A stretch of DNA of 64,000 nucleotides. Source: Opitutus sp. ER46. Its GTDB lineage: Bacteria > Verrucomicrobiota > Verrucomicrobiia > Opitutales > Opitutaceae. Shown here one piece after another: positions 32,600 to 41,208 of the stretch. The stretch is taken from contig NZ_QAYX01000024.1 in the NCBI RefSeq assembly GCF_003054705.1, positions 186,001-250,000 of the forward strand. Direction: 5' to 3'. Both the position numbers and the translations under genes were made by a program. The stretch's first letter is position 1, and every line of letters begins with the position of its first letter. The notes beneath the pieces are model-generated. The model had not been told where the DNA came from. It ran no database searches and saw only the letters and a list, made by a program, of their open reading frames with translations.

Positions 32600-35500
32600 A
32601 TGCGCATTCCCAACCTGACGGCCCGAGCCGCCACTCTCCTGCTGTGTGTCCTGGCATTCCTGAGCCCGTCGCCCTCGGCGAAGGCAAGTGAGACGGTCCT
32701 GATCACGCCGAACCTGGTGACGTTCGGAAACGCGGACGACGCTTTCTCCGGTCCGTTCAACATCGGGTTCACGTTCAAGTACTGTGGCGTCGACTACACC
32801 CAGTTCTACGTCTCAACCAATGGCGTCCTCTACTTTGCCGGGGCAGATGGGGCGTTTTCGAACACCGCCCTCACCGACCGTACGGGCAACTTGGGCGTGT
32901 ATGCGCTCTGGGATGACCTCTGGATCACGAACGGCGTCACCAAGGTGCTCTACACCACGACGGGTGAGGCGCCCAACCGCCGCTGCATTCTCCAGTGGAC
33001 GAATCTCTACAGCTACAACGAGCCCTACGAGGTCGGCACGTTCAACATCGTGCTGCACGAGGAGACGGGAAAGATTGAGATCTTCTACCGCAATATGCTC
33101 GGGGCGAGCGCCCAGCGCCGCTATGGGACCTCGGCCACCATCGGCCTGGTGGGCACCGCCTACACGACCCAGTTCAGCTTGAACTCCCCGGTGGCCACCG
33201 AGGCGCTCCAGCTGACCTACACGCCCACGGGCGTCGGCCTCGCGCCCTACAACGCGACCACGCAGACGGTGACGGTCGCGAATGCCTCGAGCATCCCGAC
33301 CTACTATCTCGCCTACACCGACTCGCCGAAGACGCCGGTGACGCTTTCCGCCAATCCGGATGCGGGCCAGGTCATCCTGTCCTGGGACTTAAGTTCGCTC
33401 GGGCAGACGCCGACGGGCTACCGCGTGCGCGTATCCAGTGATGCCACGATGGCCGGCTTGACGGAGTACACCGTGGACGCGGCGAATGTGGCCGGCCGGA
33501 CGCACACGCTTACCGGACTCACCCCGAACGGCGTCTACTACTGGCAGGTGGTCTCGATCGCCGGCACGTCGACGATGGTCTCGCAAGTGGCGAGCTTCAC
33601 GAACAAGCCAAACCAAAGCCCGGTGGCGGCGAGCGCGTCGTTCACCACCGACCAGAACACGGCGTACAACGGCACGCTCACTGCGACCGACGCCGAAGGC
33701 GACCCGCTCATCTATTTCATCGTGAGCCAGCCCCGCAACGGCCGGCTCAGCATGCCCGATTCCTCCTCTGGCGCGTACACCTACACGCCGCTCACCTCCT
33801 TCTCCGGCACGGATACGATCACCTTCAAGGCCTTCGACGGCATGGCGTACTCCAACCTGGCCACGATCAGCATCACGGTGGGCGCCCCCGTGGCGGCGGC
33901 GACGTTCACCGAGCTGCCGGTCTCCCGCGTGCGCATGGTGGGGCAGCCGGTGTCCTTCAGCATCGCGGCCACCGGCGCCGGGCCGCTGTCGTATCAGTGG
34001 GTCAAGGACGAGGTGGCAATCTCGGGTGCGACCGACACGACCTACACGATCGCGGCGGTCGCGGCGGCCGACGCTGGCGAGTATCGGTGTGTCGTGACGA
34101 ATCCCTCTGGCCCGGTGATGTCGGCCGCGGGCGTTCTTACCGTTCAACCTCCGATTGCCTGGACTCCCGCCACGCTCAACTACGGCACCCCCCTCGGGGC
34201 GGCGCAGCTCAACGCGTCCGCCGGAATTACCGGCACGTATGCCTACACGCCCGCGGCTGGCACCCAGCTCGGGGTTGGCACGCACACGTTGAGCGTCACG
34301 TTCACCCCGACTGACTCAGATACCTACCTGCCGGCGACGACCACTGCGACGCTTACGGTTGCGAAGGCGCCTCTCACCGTGACGGCGGCGAATGCCTCGC
34401 GGGCCTACGGCCAGGCCAATCCCGCGCTGACGGTTTCCTACAGCGGCTTCGTGCTGGGCCAGACGGTAGCGGCGCTGACGACTGCGCCGACGGCGAGCAC
34501 GGCTGCGACCGCGGCCAGCGCCGTGGGCACCTATCCGATCGTTCCGGCCGGTGGCGTTGCGGCCAATTACAGCTTCATCTACACGAGCGGTACGCTGACC
34601 GTGACGCAGGCGCCCGTGGCCGTGTCCGTGGGGCCGCTGGACTTCGTGTACGACGGGACCCCGAAGGTCACGCAGGCCGTAACGAGTCCCCCGAATCTTT
34701 CGGTGCGCATTACCTATGCGGGCTCCACGACGGCGCCCACCAACGCGGGCACCTATGTGGTGGTCGGCACGGTGACGGAGGCAAATTACGTGGGCAGTGT
34801 GACCTCGCGGCTCGTGATCGCCCGGCAGGCGCAGACGATCAGCTTCCCGGCGCCGACGGTTCGCCTGGGCGAGCCGGTGGCGCTGGCGGCGACCGCCAGC
34901 AGTGGCCTGCCGGTCACCTACACGGTGGTTTCCGGCTCGGCTACGATCAGCAACGGTAGTCTGACCGTGACCGGTGGCGGCGCGGTCCGGATTCGCGCCA
35001 CCCAGGCGGGCAACGACAACATCGAGCCCGCCTCGGCGGAGTTGACGGTCACGGCGGCGCCCAAGCAGGACCAGACGATCACGTTCGCCGCCCCGGCGAA
35101 CCACTCGTCGACCGACGCACCGTTTGCGCTCGCGGCGACCGCCACGTCGGGCCTGCCGGTGACCTTTACCCTCGTGAGCGGCCCGGCGCTGCTCTCCGGC
35201 AATCAGGTCACGCTGTCGGGCGGCTCCGGCATCGTCGTGGTGCGCGCTTCCCAGGCGGGCAACGACACCTGGAACCCGGCGCCAGACGTGGTGCGCACGT
35301 TCACGGTCACCGCAGTCGGCCCGCTGGTTTATTTCGGGCGCGTCGGAGACACTGGCTTTGCGGCCAGTGTGAACGCCGATGGCCATTCGGGCACGATGAT
35401 CGGCACGTTGCCGGGCAGTGGGGAGGCGTTTGTCGTCTCCTTTACGCCGACGGCCGATGGCACGTGGACGGCGACGGTGAACACGGTTCCGTTTGGCACG

Positions 35501-36856
35501 AACTCGGTCAGTGCGTCGGCCGAACGCTTCCTTGAAATCACGAAGGGCCTGTCGCTGCCGGAGTCCGAGGACGGCGCGGCCGATCCGGTCATGGGCGCCG
35601 CGGCGGCCACGACGCGAACCTTCCGGGGCCAGCTTTCCGGCTCAGTTTTGACCGGGACCATCGACGATCTCGGGCTGACGTTTAGCGCCGTGCTGGTGGC
35701 ACCGGCGGGACCGACGGCACCGATCGCCGGCTATTATCAATCGGCGACGCTGGATTCGGCGGCGGGCGCGATTTACTCGATCGTGGGCACGCAGAACGAA
35801 GCCTACGTCCTTGCGATCACGCCCACGTGCGTTGCCGGCAACGTCGGCACGGCGTCGGCGGATGGCGTCATCGCCGTCGATCTGGGCAATGCGACGAAGG
35901 TCGAGGCCAAGGTGGATGCGCCGACGACGGTTGTGACCGGCACGCTGACCACTTCGGGTGGGGTGCCGGAGTCATTTGCCGGGTTGGCCGGTACGGCGGT
36001 CCGGACGGACCGGCTGGTTAACCTGTCGACGCGGTCGCGCGTGCAGGCAGGCGTGGCGGAACTCATCACGGGTTTCGTGGTGGCTGGTTCCCAGCCCAAG
36101 ACGATGCTCCTGCGCGCGGCGGGGCCGACGCTCGCGCGCCTCGGCGTGGCCGACGCGATCTCCGCGACGGACCTGAAACTCTATGACCAAAGCGGCCAGC
36201 TCCTGCAGGCGGTCAGTGGGTGGAAGAGCGATGCCCGCCTGGCGGAAACCTTCGCGCGGCTCGGCGCGTTTGGCCTCTCGCCTGACGACCGCGAGTCCGC
36301 GCTGCTGGTGACGCTTTCGCCCGGCCTGTACACGATGCACGTGGTGCCGGGCCAGGGGGCCGCGGCGGCGGGCGGCGTGGCGCTGGCGGAAATCTACGAT
36401 GCCAGCGAGAACCCGCAGGCGGATTACCAGCGGCTGGTGAACATCTCCTCGCGCGGCCGCCTGACCTCAGGCGACGGCGTCCTGATCGGCGGCTTCGTGA
36501 TCACCGGCAACTCGCCCAAGCGCATCCTGATTCGCGGCATTGGCCCGGGACTGGCCGACCTTGGCGTGAGCGGGGTGCTCCCCAATCCCATGCTCGCGGT
36601 TTACGCCAGCGGCGGGGTGATCGCCCGCAATGACAACTGGGGCACGCCGGTGACGCTGAGCGCGGCGCAGGTGGCCGCTACCGCCACGCAGATCACCGCC
36701 GCGGGCACCGAGGTCTACGCCTACCCGCTGCGGGCGGGGAGCTGCGATGCCGCGGTGATCGTGACCCTCGCACCCGGCACCTATACCGCGATGCTGAGCT
36801 CGGCCGATGGTGGCACGGGCGCGGCGATGATCGAGGTGTACGAGATCGCGCAGTGA
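32600..36856 (+). CDS. Giant multi-domain surface/secreted protein
   Basis: 1418 residues. The signal peptide is TARAATLLLCVLAFLSPSPSAKA. Domains in order: a nidogen-like N-terminal region (FTFKYCGVDYTQFYVSTNGVL), a fibronectin III-like domain (PTGYRVRVSSDATM), a cadherin/VCBS-type domain (DQNTAYNGTLTATDAEGDPL), an Ig-like domain (SYQWVKDEVAISGATD, DAGEYRCVVTNPSG), several MBG-type repeats (ASRAYGQANPALTVSYSGF) and related beta-sandwiches. The last ~280 residues hold two copies of a module starting LVNLSTRSRV and LVNISSRGRL, each with a GF(V)(V/I)xGxxPK(T/R) strand. Probably exported or on the cell surface, as an adhesin or matrix protein. ATG at 32600 begins the signal peptide; an upstream frame-open stretch to 32423 is not used. 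Confidence 0.85.
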   Translation: MRIPNLTARAATLLLCVLAFLSPSPSAKASETVLITPNLVTFGNADDAFSGPFNIGFTFKYCGVDYTQFYVSTNGVLYFAGADGAFSNTALTDRTGNLGVYALWDDLWITNGVTKVLYTTTGEAPNRRCILQWTNLYSYNEPYEVGTFNIVLHEETGKIEIFYRNMLGASAQRRYGTSATIGLVGTAYTTQFSLNSPVATEALQLTYTPTGVGLAPYNATTQTVTVANASSIPTYYLAYTDSPKTPVTLSANPDAGQVILSWDLSSLGQTPTGYRVRVSSDATMAGLTEYTVDAANVAGRTHTLTGLTPNGVYYWQVVSIAGTSTMVSQVASFTNKPNQSPVAASASFTTDQNTAYNGTLTATDAEGDPLIYFIVSQPRNGRLSMPDSSSGAYTYTPLTSFSGTDTITFKAFDGMAYSNLATISITVGAPVAAATFTELPVSRVRMVGQPVSFSIAATGAGPLSYQWVKDEVAISGATDTTYTIAAVAAADAGEYRCVVTNPSGPVMSAAGVLTVQPPIAWTPATLNYGTPLGAAQLNASAGITGTYAYTPAAGTQLGVGTHTLSVTFTPTDSDTYLPATTTATLTVAKAPLTVTAANASRAYGQANPALTVSYSGFVLGQTVAALTTAPTASTAATAASAVGTYPIVPAGGVAANYSFIYTSGTLTVTQAPVAVSVGPLDFVYDGTPKVTQAVTSPPNLSVRITYAGSTTAPTNAGTYVVVGTVTEANYVGSVTSRLVIARQAQTISFPAPTVRLGEPVALAATASSGLPVTYTVVSGSATISNGSLTVTGGGAVRIRATQAGNDNIEPASAELTVTAAPKQDQTITFAAPANHSSTDAPFALAATATSGLPVTFTLVSGPALLSGNQVTLSGGSGIVVVRASQAGNDTWNPAPDVVRTFTVTAVGPLVYFGRVGDTGFAASVNADGHSGTMIGTLPGSGEAFVVSFTPTADGTWTATVNTVPFGTNSVSASAERFLEITKGLSLPESEDGAADPVMGAAAATTRTFRGQLSGSVLTGTIDDLGLTFSAVLVAPAGPTAPIAGYYQSATLDSAAGAIYSIVGTQNEAYVLAITPTCVAGNVGTASADGVIAVDLGNATKVEAKVDAPTTVVTGTLTTSGGVPESFAGLAGTAVRTDRLVNLSTRSRVQAGVAELITGFVVAGSQPKTMLLRAAGPTLARLGVADAISATDLKLYDQSGQLLQAVSGWKSDARLAETFARLGAFGLSPDDRESALLVTLSPGLYTMHVVPGQGAAAAGGVALAEIYDASENPQADYQRLVNISSRGRLTSGDGVLIGGFVITGNSPKRILIRGIGPGLADLGVSGVLPNPMLAVYASGGVIARNDNWGTPVTLSAAQVAATATQITAAGTEVYAYPLRAGSCDAAVIVTLAPGTYTAMLSSADGGTGAAMIEVYEIAQ

Positions 36857-36905
36857 GCTCGGAGTGAAGGGGCCCCAGCGAAGATGGGGCACTGAAGCAG
36901 TGAAC

Positions 36906-36944
36906 GAGGACCGCGCGCCCGCCGGCGCCGGTCCTCTTTGTTTT
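36906..36944 (+). terminator. Intrinsic terminator after the giant surface protein gene
   Basis: GAGGACCG (36906-36913) pairs with CGGTCCTC (36929-36936), followed by tttgtttt. It begins 50 bases after the stop codon, in a 330-base spacer that also holds repeat copy B at 37045-37134 and nothing else recognised. Confidence 0.75.
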
Positions 36945-37044
36945 CCCAACGCTTCAGGCGTCCTCCATTCAAGCACGCTTGCCCTCGGCTGCTGCGCGCT
37001 TCGCTGGGCCACTTCAGCGTTCGCGGTCGCGAATGCCGGGACTA

Positions 37045-37134
37045 GGAGGGGACGATGGCTGCAATTATTACTACCTAATGGACAGCGAGTAGTGGGATAA
37101 TGTCCAGATACTCGCGGATAATGTCCGGATACTC
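37045..37134. mobile_element. Iteron-bearing dispersed repeat, copy B
   Basis: Second copy of the block at 7733-7842, same strand. GGAGGGGACGA is at 37045-37055 and GCAATTATTA at 37061-37070. Two iterons GATAATGTCC(A/G)GATACTC lie at 37096-37113 and 37117-37134 (period 21). The part between GCAATTATTA and the first iteron differs in sequence and is slightly shorter than in copy A. No transposase is nearby. Confidence 0.55.
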
Positions 37135-37186
37135 GGGCACCAGGATGGTGCCCGCCCACGCCTCGTTTGCTCCCTCAGCCGTTCGC

Positions 37187-39373
37187 TCAGGCTGACGGGG
37201 CGGCATTGCCGCCGACGGACTCCGCGCGCGGGAGCGCGTTGAGCACGATGGCGGGGGTGAGGAGCTCGGGGAGGATGACGGGGTCGGCGCGGCCCGGCAG
37301 CCAGATCACGTTGAACGGGACGGCGGAGCGGCCGTATTTCGCGAGCTCCGTGGTGATCCGCGGGTCGCGGTTGGTCCAGTCACCGCGCAGGGTCGCGATC
37401 TTCCGGTCGGCGAAAGCGCGAAGCACGTCGTCGCTGTGGAACACGAGGCGCTTGTTCGCCTGGCAGGTGGCGCACCAGCGCGCCGTGAAGTCGACGTAGA
37501 CGATCCGGCCCTCGGCGCGCAGCCGTGCCACGGCGTCCGGGCTCCACGGTTCCCAGGTGACTTCCGGCGCCTGCGTGGACGTGGCGGACGGCGCGGCGAC
37601 GCTGCGCGGCCAGCCGAGCCAGAGACCAAGCGCGCCAACAACGATGAGCGACGCGAGGCCGAAGCGCGCGCGGCCGGCGGAGGCGCCGGGGGTGCGCCAG
37701 CGGCCGTACATCCAGACGGCGAGCGCCACAAGGACGAAGCTGAAGAGCGCGCTGAGGAAACGTTCCTCGCTGAGCTGTCCGGCGAGCACCCACGCCAGGT
37801 AGCCGGCGGTCGCATACAGCGGAAACGCCATGAACTGCTTGAACGTTTCCATCCATGCCCCGGGCCGCGGGAGTGCCTTCACCGCCTGCGGGAAGATCGA
37901 AAGCAGGAGGTATGGCAGCGCGAGGCCGAGGGCGATTGCGGTGAAGATCACGAACGATTCGACCGTGGAAACCGCGAGTGCGGCCCCGAGCGCGGGAGCG
38001 AGGAACGGCGCGCTGCACGGCGTCGCCACAACGGTCGCCAGCACACCGCTGAAGAACGAGCCGCTGTAACCCGACTTCATTTGCAGGTCGGAGCCGACGG
38101 ACGTCGCGCTGAGGCCGAACTCAAAGACCCCGCTCATGTTCAGGCCGAACACCAGCATCAGCACCGCCAGCGCGTAAACGAACGCAGGCGACTGCAACTG
38201 GAAGCCCCAGCCGAGTTGGTCGCCGCCGGCGCGCAGCACCGCGAGCAGTCCCGCCAGCGTCCAGAAGGAAAGGAGCACACCGAGCGCAAACGTCAGCCCG
38301 TGCAGCGCAACCCGCCGCCGTTCGTGTCCCGCCTGATTCACGAAGCCCAGGATCTTGATGCCCAGCACGGGGAAGACGCAGGGCATGAGGTTGAGGATGA
38401 GCCCGCCTACGAAGGCCAGCAGGAGGGTGCCGGCGAGGCCGCCGGTCGCGGCGGAGCCTGCGGCACTGGTGCCCGGGGCCGCCGCGTTGGTGTTGGTGGC
38501 TCCCGCCGGGGTGGCGGTCGCGATGGGCGCGTCCGAGAGAGGAGCGTCAACGCGCAGTCCCGGCAGCGCGCCCTCGGGGCGCCAGCCCGGATCGGCGGCG
38601 AGCACGCCGCGCAGGTGCGTCGCGTCCTTCGGCCCATCAGGTGAGAGGGCAAGCGTAAGCGTGGTCGCGCCCCCGCGGACCTCGGCCGGCTGCGGCTGGT
38701 CGTAGGCAACGAGCCCGTCGTCCGCGAAGAACCAAAGCTTGGCGGGAACCGGCGCGCTGGCGGCCGCCGGCCGCACGGTCAGCGTAATGGTTTTCCCCTG
38801 ACGCGTCGCGGTGGTGGCCCAGGCCGGATCGGTCCGCGGCAGCGTGTCGCGAGCGCGCTGCACCCGTGCGCCCCAGGTGGCGTCGGGTGTGGGCGCCTCG
38901 GTGCGGATTGGGAGCGTGACGCTGACGTCGGCATTGCCCGGCACGCAGGTGGCGGCGCACATGAGCCAGTCGGCGCTGGCGCGGAGGGTAACGTTGGTGC
39001 CGGGCGCGAGGTTGGCGGGAGGCGTGAGCGTGACGGGGAGGAGAACCTCGTCGCTGTAACCGTTGCCCGTGATCGTGCCGGTGTGATCGCGGATGATCGT
39101 GGGCGTGGGCCACTGGATGTCGCCGGCCTCCCAGCCAGCCGGGAGGTCCCAGGTGAGCGTCGTGGGCAGGCCGGTGCCGGGGTTGATCCAATAGGTGTGC
39201 CAGTGCGGGGCGTGGACCAGGCGCAGGGCGACCGTGACCGGCCGGCCGGGCTGGATCGACGCCTCCGCGGCGACAAGCGTTGCCTGCACATGGGAAGGCT
39301 CGGCGCCGCGGGCGGGCAGAAAAGCGACGAGGATGAGCAGGAAGAATCCGAGGAGACGGCGAACGGACGGCAT
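37187..39373 (-). CDS. Thiol:disulfide interchange protein DsbD
   Basis: 728 residues carrying reducing power across the inner membrane to the periplasm. Signal peptide PSVRRLLGFFLLILVAFLPARG. An N-terminal beta domain follows (HTYWINPGTGLPTTLTWDLPAGW), with a Cys-containing stretch LMCAATCVPGNADVSV. The eight-helix core has the two buried cysteines in LMPCVFPVLGIKILGF and VVATPCSAPFLAPALG. The C-terminal thioredoxin domain has VDFTARWCATCQANKRLVF (CxxC). Likely partners are the two TlpA-type thioredoxins at 45616 and 46945. ATG at 39371-39373 starts the signal peptide. Confidence 0.93.
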   Translation of the reverse strand: MPSVRRLLGFFLLILVAFLPARGAEPSHVQATLVAAEASIQPGRPVTVALRLVHAPHWHTYWINPGTGLPTTLTWDLPAGWEAGDIQWPTPTIIRDHTGTITGNGYSDEVLLPVTLTPPANLAPGTNVTLRASADWLMCAATCVPGNADVSVTLPIRTEAPTPDATWGARVQRARDTLPRTDPAWATTATRQGKTITLTVRPAAASAPVPAKLWFFADDGLVAYDQPQPAEVRGGATTLTLALSPDGPKDATHLRGVLAADPGWRPEGALPGLRVDAPLSDAPIATATPAGATNTNAAAPGTSAAGSAATGGLAGTLLLAFVGGLILNLMPCVFPVLGIKILGFVNQAGHERRRVALHGLTFALGVLLSFWTLAGLLAVLRAGGDQLGWGFQLQSPAFVYALAVLMLVFGLNMSGVFEFGLSATSVGSDLQMKSGYSGSFFSGVLATVVATPCSAPFLAPALGAALAVSTVESFVIFTAIALGLALPYLLLSIFPQAVKALPRPGAWMETFKQFMAFPLYATAGYLAWVLAGQLSEERFLSALFSFVLVALAVWMYGRWRTPGASAGRARFGLASLIVVGALGLWLGWPRSVAAPSATSTQAPEVTWEPWSPDAVARLRAEGRIVYVDFTARWCATCQANKRLVFHSDDVLRAFADRKIATLRGDWTNRDPRITTELAKYGRSAVPFNVIWLPGRADPVILPELLTPAIVLNALPRAESVGGNAAPSA

Positions 39374-39478
39374 GGCAGTGGAGAACGTGGTGATTTGGGG
39401 CGCGGCGGCAAACCCGCACCGGGAAACGCCGCCGGCCAGGGCTCCGGGGCGTGGTGGCAACCTCCGGATGCCGGCGGT

Positions 39479-40408
39479 TTAGTGATCGAACAACGGCGTC
39501 GAGTAGTAGCGCTCGGCGCGGTCACAGAGCACGGTTACGACGCGCGCGTCCGGGCCCAGCTCGCGGGCGAGCCGGAGCGCGGCGGCGACGTTGCCACCGC
39601 TCGAGGTGCCGACGAGCAGACCGAATTCGCGGCTCAGCCGGCGCGCCATGCTCACTGCCTCGCCGCTGGCGATCTTGACGATGCCGTCGAGGTTGGCGCC
39701 GACGAGCAGTGGCGGCACGTAGCCGCCGGCGATGCCTTCGATGAGATGACAGCACGGGCACTCGCCGGAGAGCATGGCGGCCTCGGCGGGTTCCATGGCG
39801 AAGACGCGGACGTTGGGGCATTGGCGGCGCAGACCCCGGCCGCAGCCGACGAGCGTGCCGCCGGTGCCGTACCCGGCGACGAACGCGTCCACGCGTCCCC
39901 CCGTTTGCTCCAGGATCTCGACGGCGGTGCCTTCCTCGTGGTCACGGGCGTTGATCGGGTTTTCGAACTGGCGCGGGAGAAAGTAGCGGGGCTCGCGGGC
40001 GGCGAGCTCCAGGGTGAGGTTGATTCCGGTGGCGTAGCCCTTGGTGGCCTTGAAGAGATGCACCTCGGCGCCAAGCTGGTGCATCAGGTGGCGGCGCTCG
40101 ATGCTCGCGGTGTCGCTCATCGCGATGTGCACCTGATAGCCCTTGGCGGCGCCGACCATGGCGAGCGAGATCCCGGTGTTGCCGCTGGAGCACTCGAGAA
40201 TGATCGAATCCGGCCGCAGCAGCCCGCGCGCCTCGGCGTCCTCGATGAGGCAGCGCGCGAGCCGGTCCTTGATCGAACCGGAGGGATTGAGGAACTCGGC
40301 CTTGGCCCACACCGTGAGGCCCTCGGCGGCGAAGCGCAGGGGCATGAGGGGGGTGTGGCCGATCAGGTCGAAGACCGGCGGATGGGCCGGGGCAGACGAA
40401 GCGGACAT
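39479..40408 (-). CDS. Cysteine synthase-family PLP enzyme (CysK/CysM type)
   Basis: 309-residue fold-type II PLP enzyme. FLNPSGSIKDRLARCLIED holds the PLP lysine, ECSSGNTGISLAMVGAAKGYQ the substrate loop, and FVAGYGTGGTLVGCGRGLR and GTSSGGNVAAAL the phosphate and ring contacts. It should make cysteine from O-acetylserine and sulfide, or act in a related beta-replacement reaction; cystathionine beta-synthase cannot be excluded. No CBS or regulatory domain is present. Normal length. ATG at 40406-40408. Divergent from the sigma/FecR fusion gene. Confidence 0.88.
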   Translation of the reverse strand: MSASSAPAHPPVFDLIGHTPLMPLRFAAEGLTVWAKAEFLNPSGSIKDRLARCLIEDAEARGLLRPDSIILECSSGNTGISLAMVGAAKGYQVHIAMSDTASIERRHLMHQLGAEVHLFKATKGYATGINLTLELAAREPRYFLPRQFENPINARDHEEGTAVEILEQTGGRVDAFVAGYGTGGTLVGCGRGLRRQCPNVRVFAMEPAEAAMLSGECPCCHLIEGIAGGYVPPLLVGANLDGIVKIASGEAVSMARRLSREFGLLVGTSSGGNVAAALRLARELGPDARVVTVLCDRAERYYSTPLFDH

Positions 40409-40546
40409 GGCGGCATCCTAGCCTGCGGATCCGGCTGCTGGCTATGGACCAAAGGGAGTAAACGTTCGGCGTTCGGCGGACCGTCCGAAAAACGGTTCGA
40501 CAACCGGCGGCGATTGGCGCACCTGTTCGGGCACCCCATCACCCCA

Positions 40547-41179
40547 ATGACGCCTGTTTCCCACGGACAAGGCCGTCCTTCCGCATCGGCGGTTGCCAAG
40601 CGCGAGGACCACGAGCTGGAGCTGCTGGATGAGACGATCCACCACCTGCCGAAACGTTGCCGCGAAGTGCTGGTGTTGCGCATGCGCCACGGCCTGACGC
40701 TCACCCAGATCGCGCGCGAGCTGGGCCGCAGCGAGGAGACCGTGGTGTCGCAGGCCTGCGCGGGCGTGCGGCGCGGCATGGAGTCGTTTGCCGACGAGGC
40801 CGCCGCGGCGCCGGGGGACGTCACCGACGAGATTCGCAATGCGGCCGCGGAGTGGGTGGTCGAGGAGGATCGCGGGCTGTCGCCGCCGGAGCGGGCGGAG
40901 CTCGAGACCTGGCTGGCGGCGGCGCGGGGCCACCGGGCGGCGTGGGAGGAAGCGCGCGCGGCGTGGCGACACCTGGAACGGTGCACGGAGCTTTCGGAGC
41001 GCAATGTGATGACGGGGGAGGACCTCACGCCGCTACCGGCGGAATCGGCGACCCCGGCGCGGCCGGCAGACGAAGGCGAGGGCGGGCCGACGATTGGAGT
41101 GTGGTCCAACTGGATGGCGGTCGCGGCAGCAGGGCTCCTCGTGCTGATGGGCGCGGGCTATGTGACTTACCTGCTCTAG
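40547..41179 (+). CDS. Sigma-70 region 4 / FecR N-terminal / transmembrane fusion protein
   Basis: 210 residues with an unusual order. Residues ~22-80 are a sigma-70 region 4 HTH (DETIHHLPKRCREVLVLRMRHGLTLTQIARELGRSEETV, then QACAGVRRG), close to FecI-type ECF factors. Residues ~95-145 match the FecR cytoplasmic N-terminal domain (AAAEWVVEEDRGLSPPERAELETWLAA, then HRAAWEEARAAWRHLE). After a short linker comes one membrane helix (NWMAVAAAGLLVLMGAGYVTYLL) and the protein ends there. The sigma region 2 and the periplasmic FecR sensor are both missing, and the 138 bases upstream leave no room for region 2. In normal systems FecR's cytoplasmic end binds region 4 of FecI; here both parts are one chain. 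ATG at 40547. Confidence 0.8.
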   Translation: MTPVSHGQGRPSASAVAKREDHELELLDETIHHLPKRCREVLVLRMRHGLTLTQIARELGRSEETVVSQACAGVRRGMESFADEAAAAPGDVTDEIRNAAAEWVVEEDRGLSPPERAELETWLAAARGHRAAWEEARAAWRHLERCTELSERNVMTGEDLTPLPAESATPARPADEGEGGPTIGVWSNWMAVAAAGLLVLMGAGYVTYLL

Positions 41180-41208
41180 CCTAGCCGGCCGGTCGCCATC
41201 GGCTGGCG

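Noticed and set aside
39083-40546. Long in-frame upstream extension of the sigma/FecR fusion
   Set aside because: It is antisense to the DsbD and cysteine synthase genes, has shadow composition and contains no sigma region 2.
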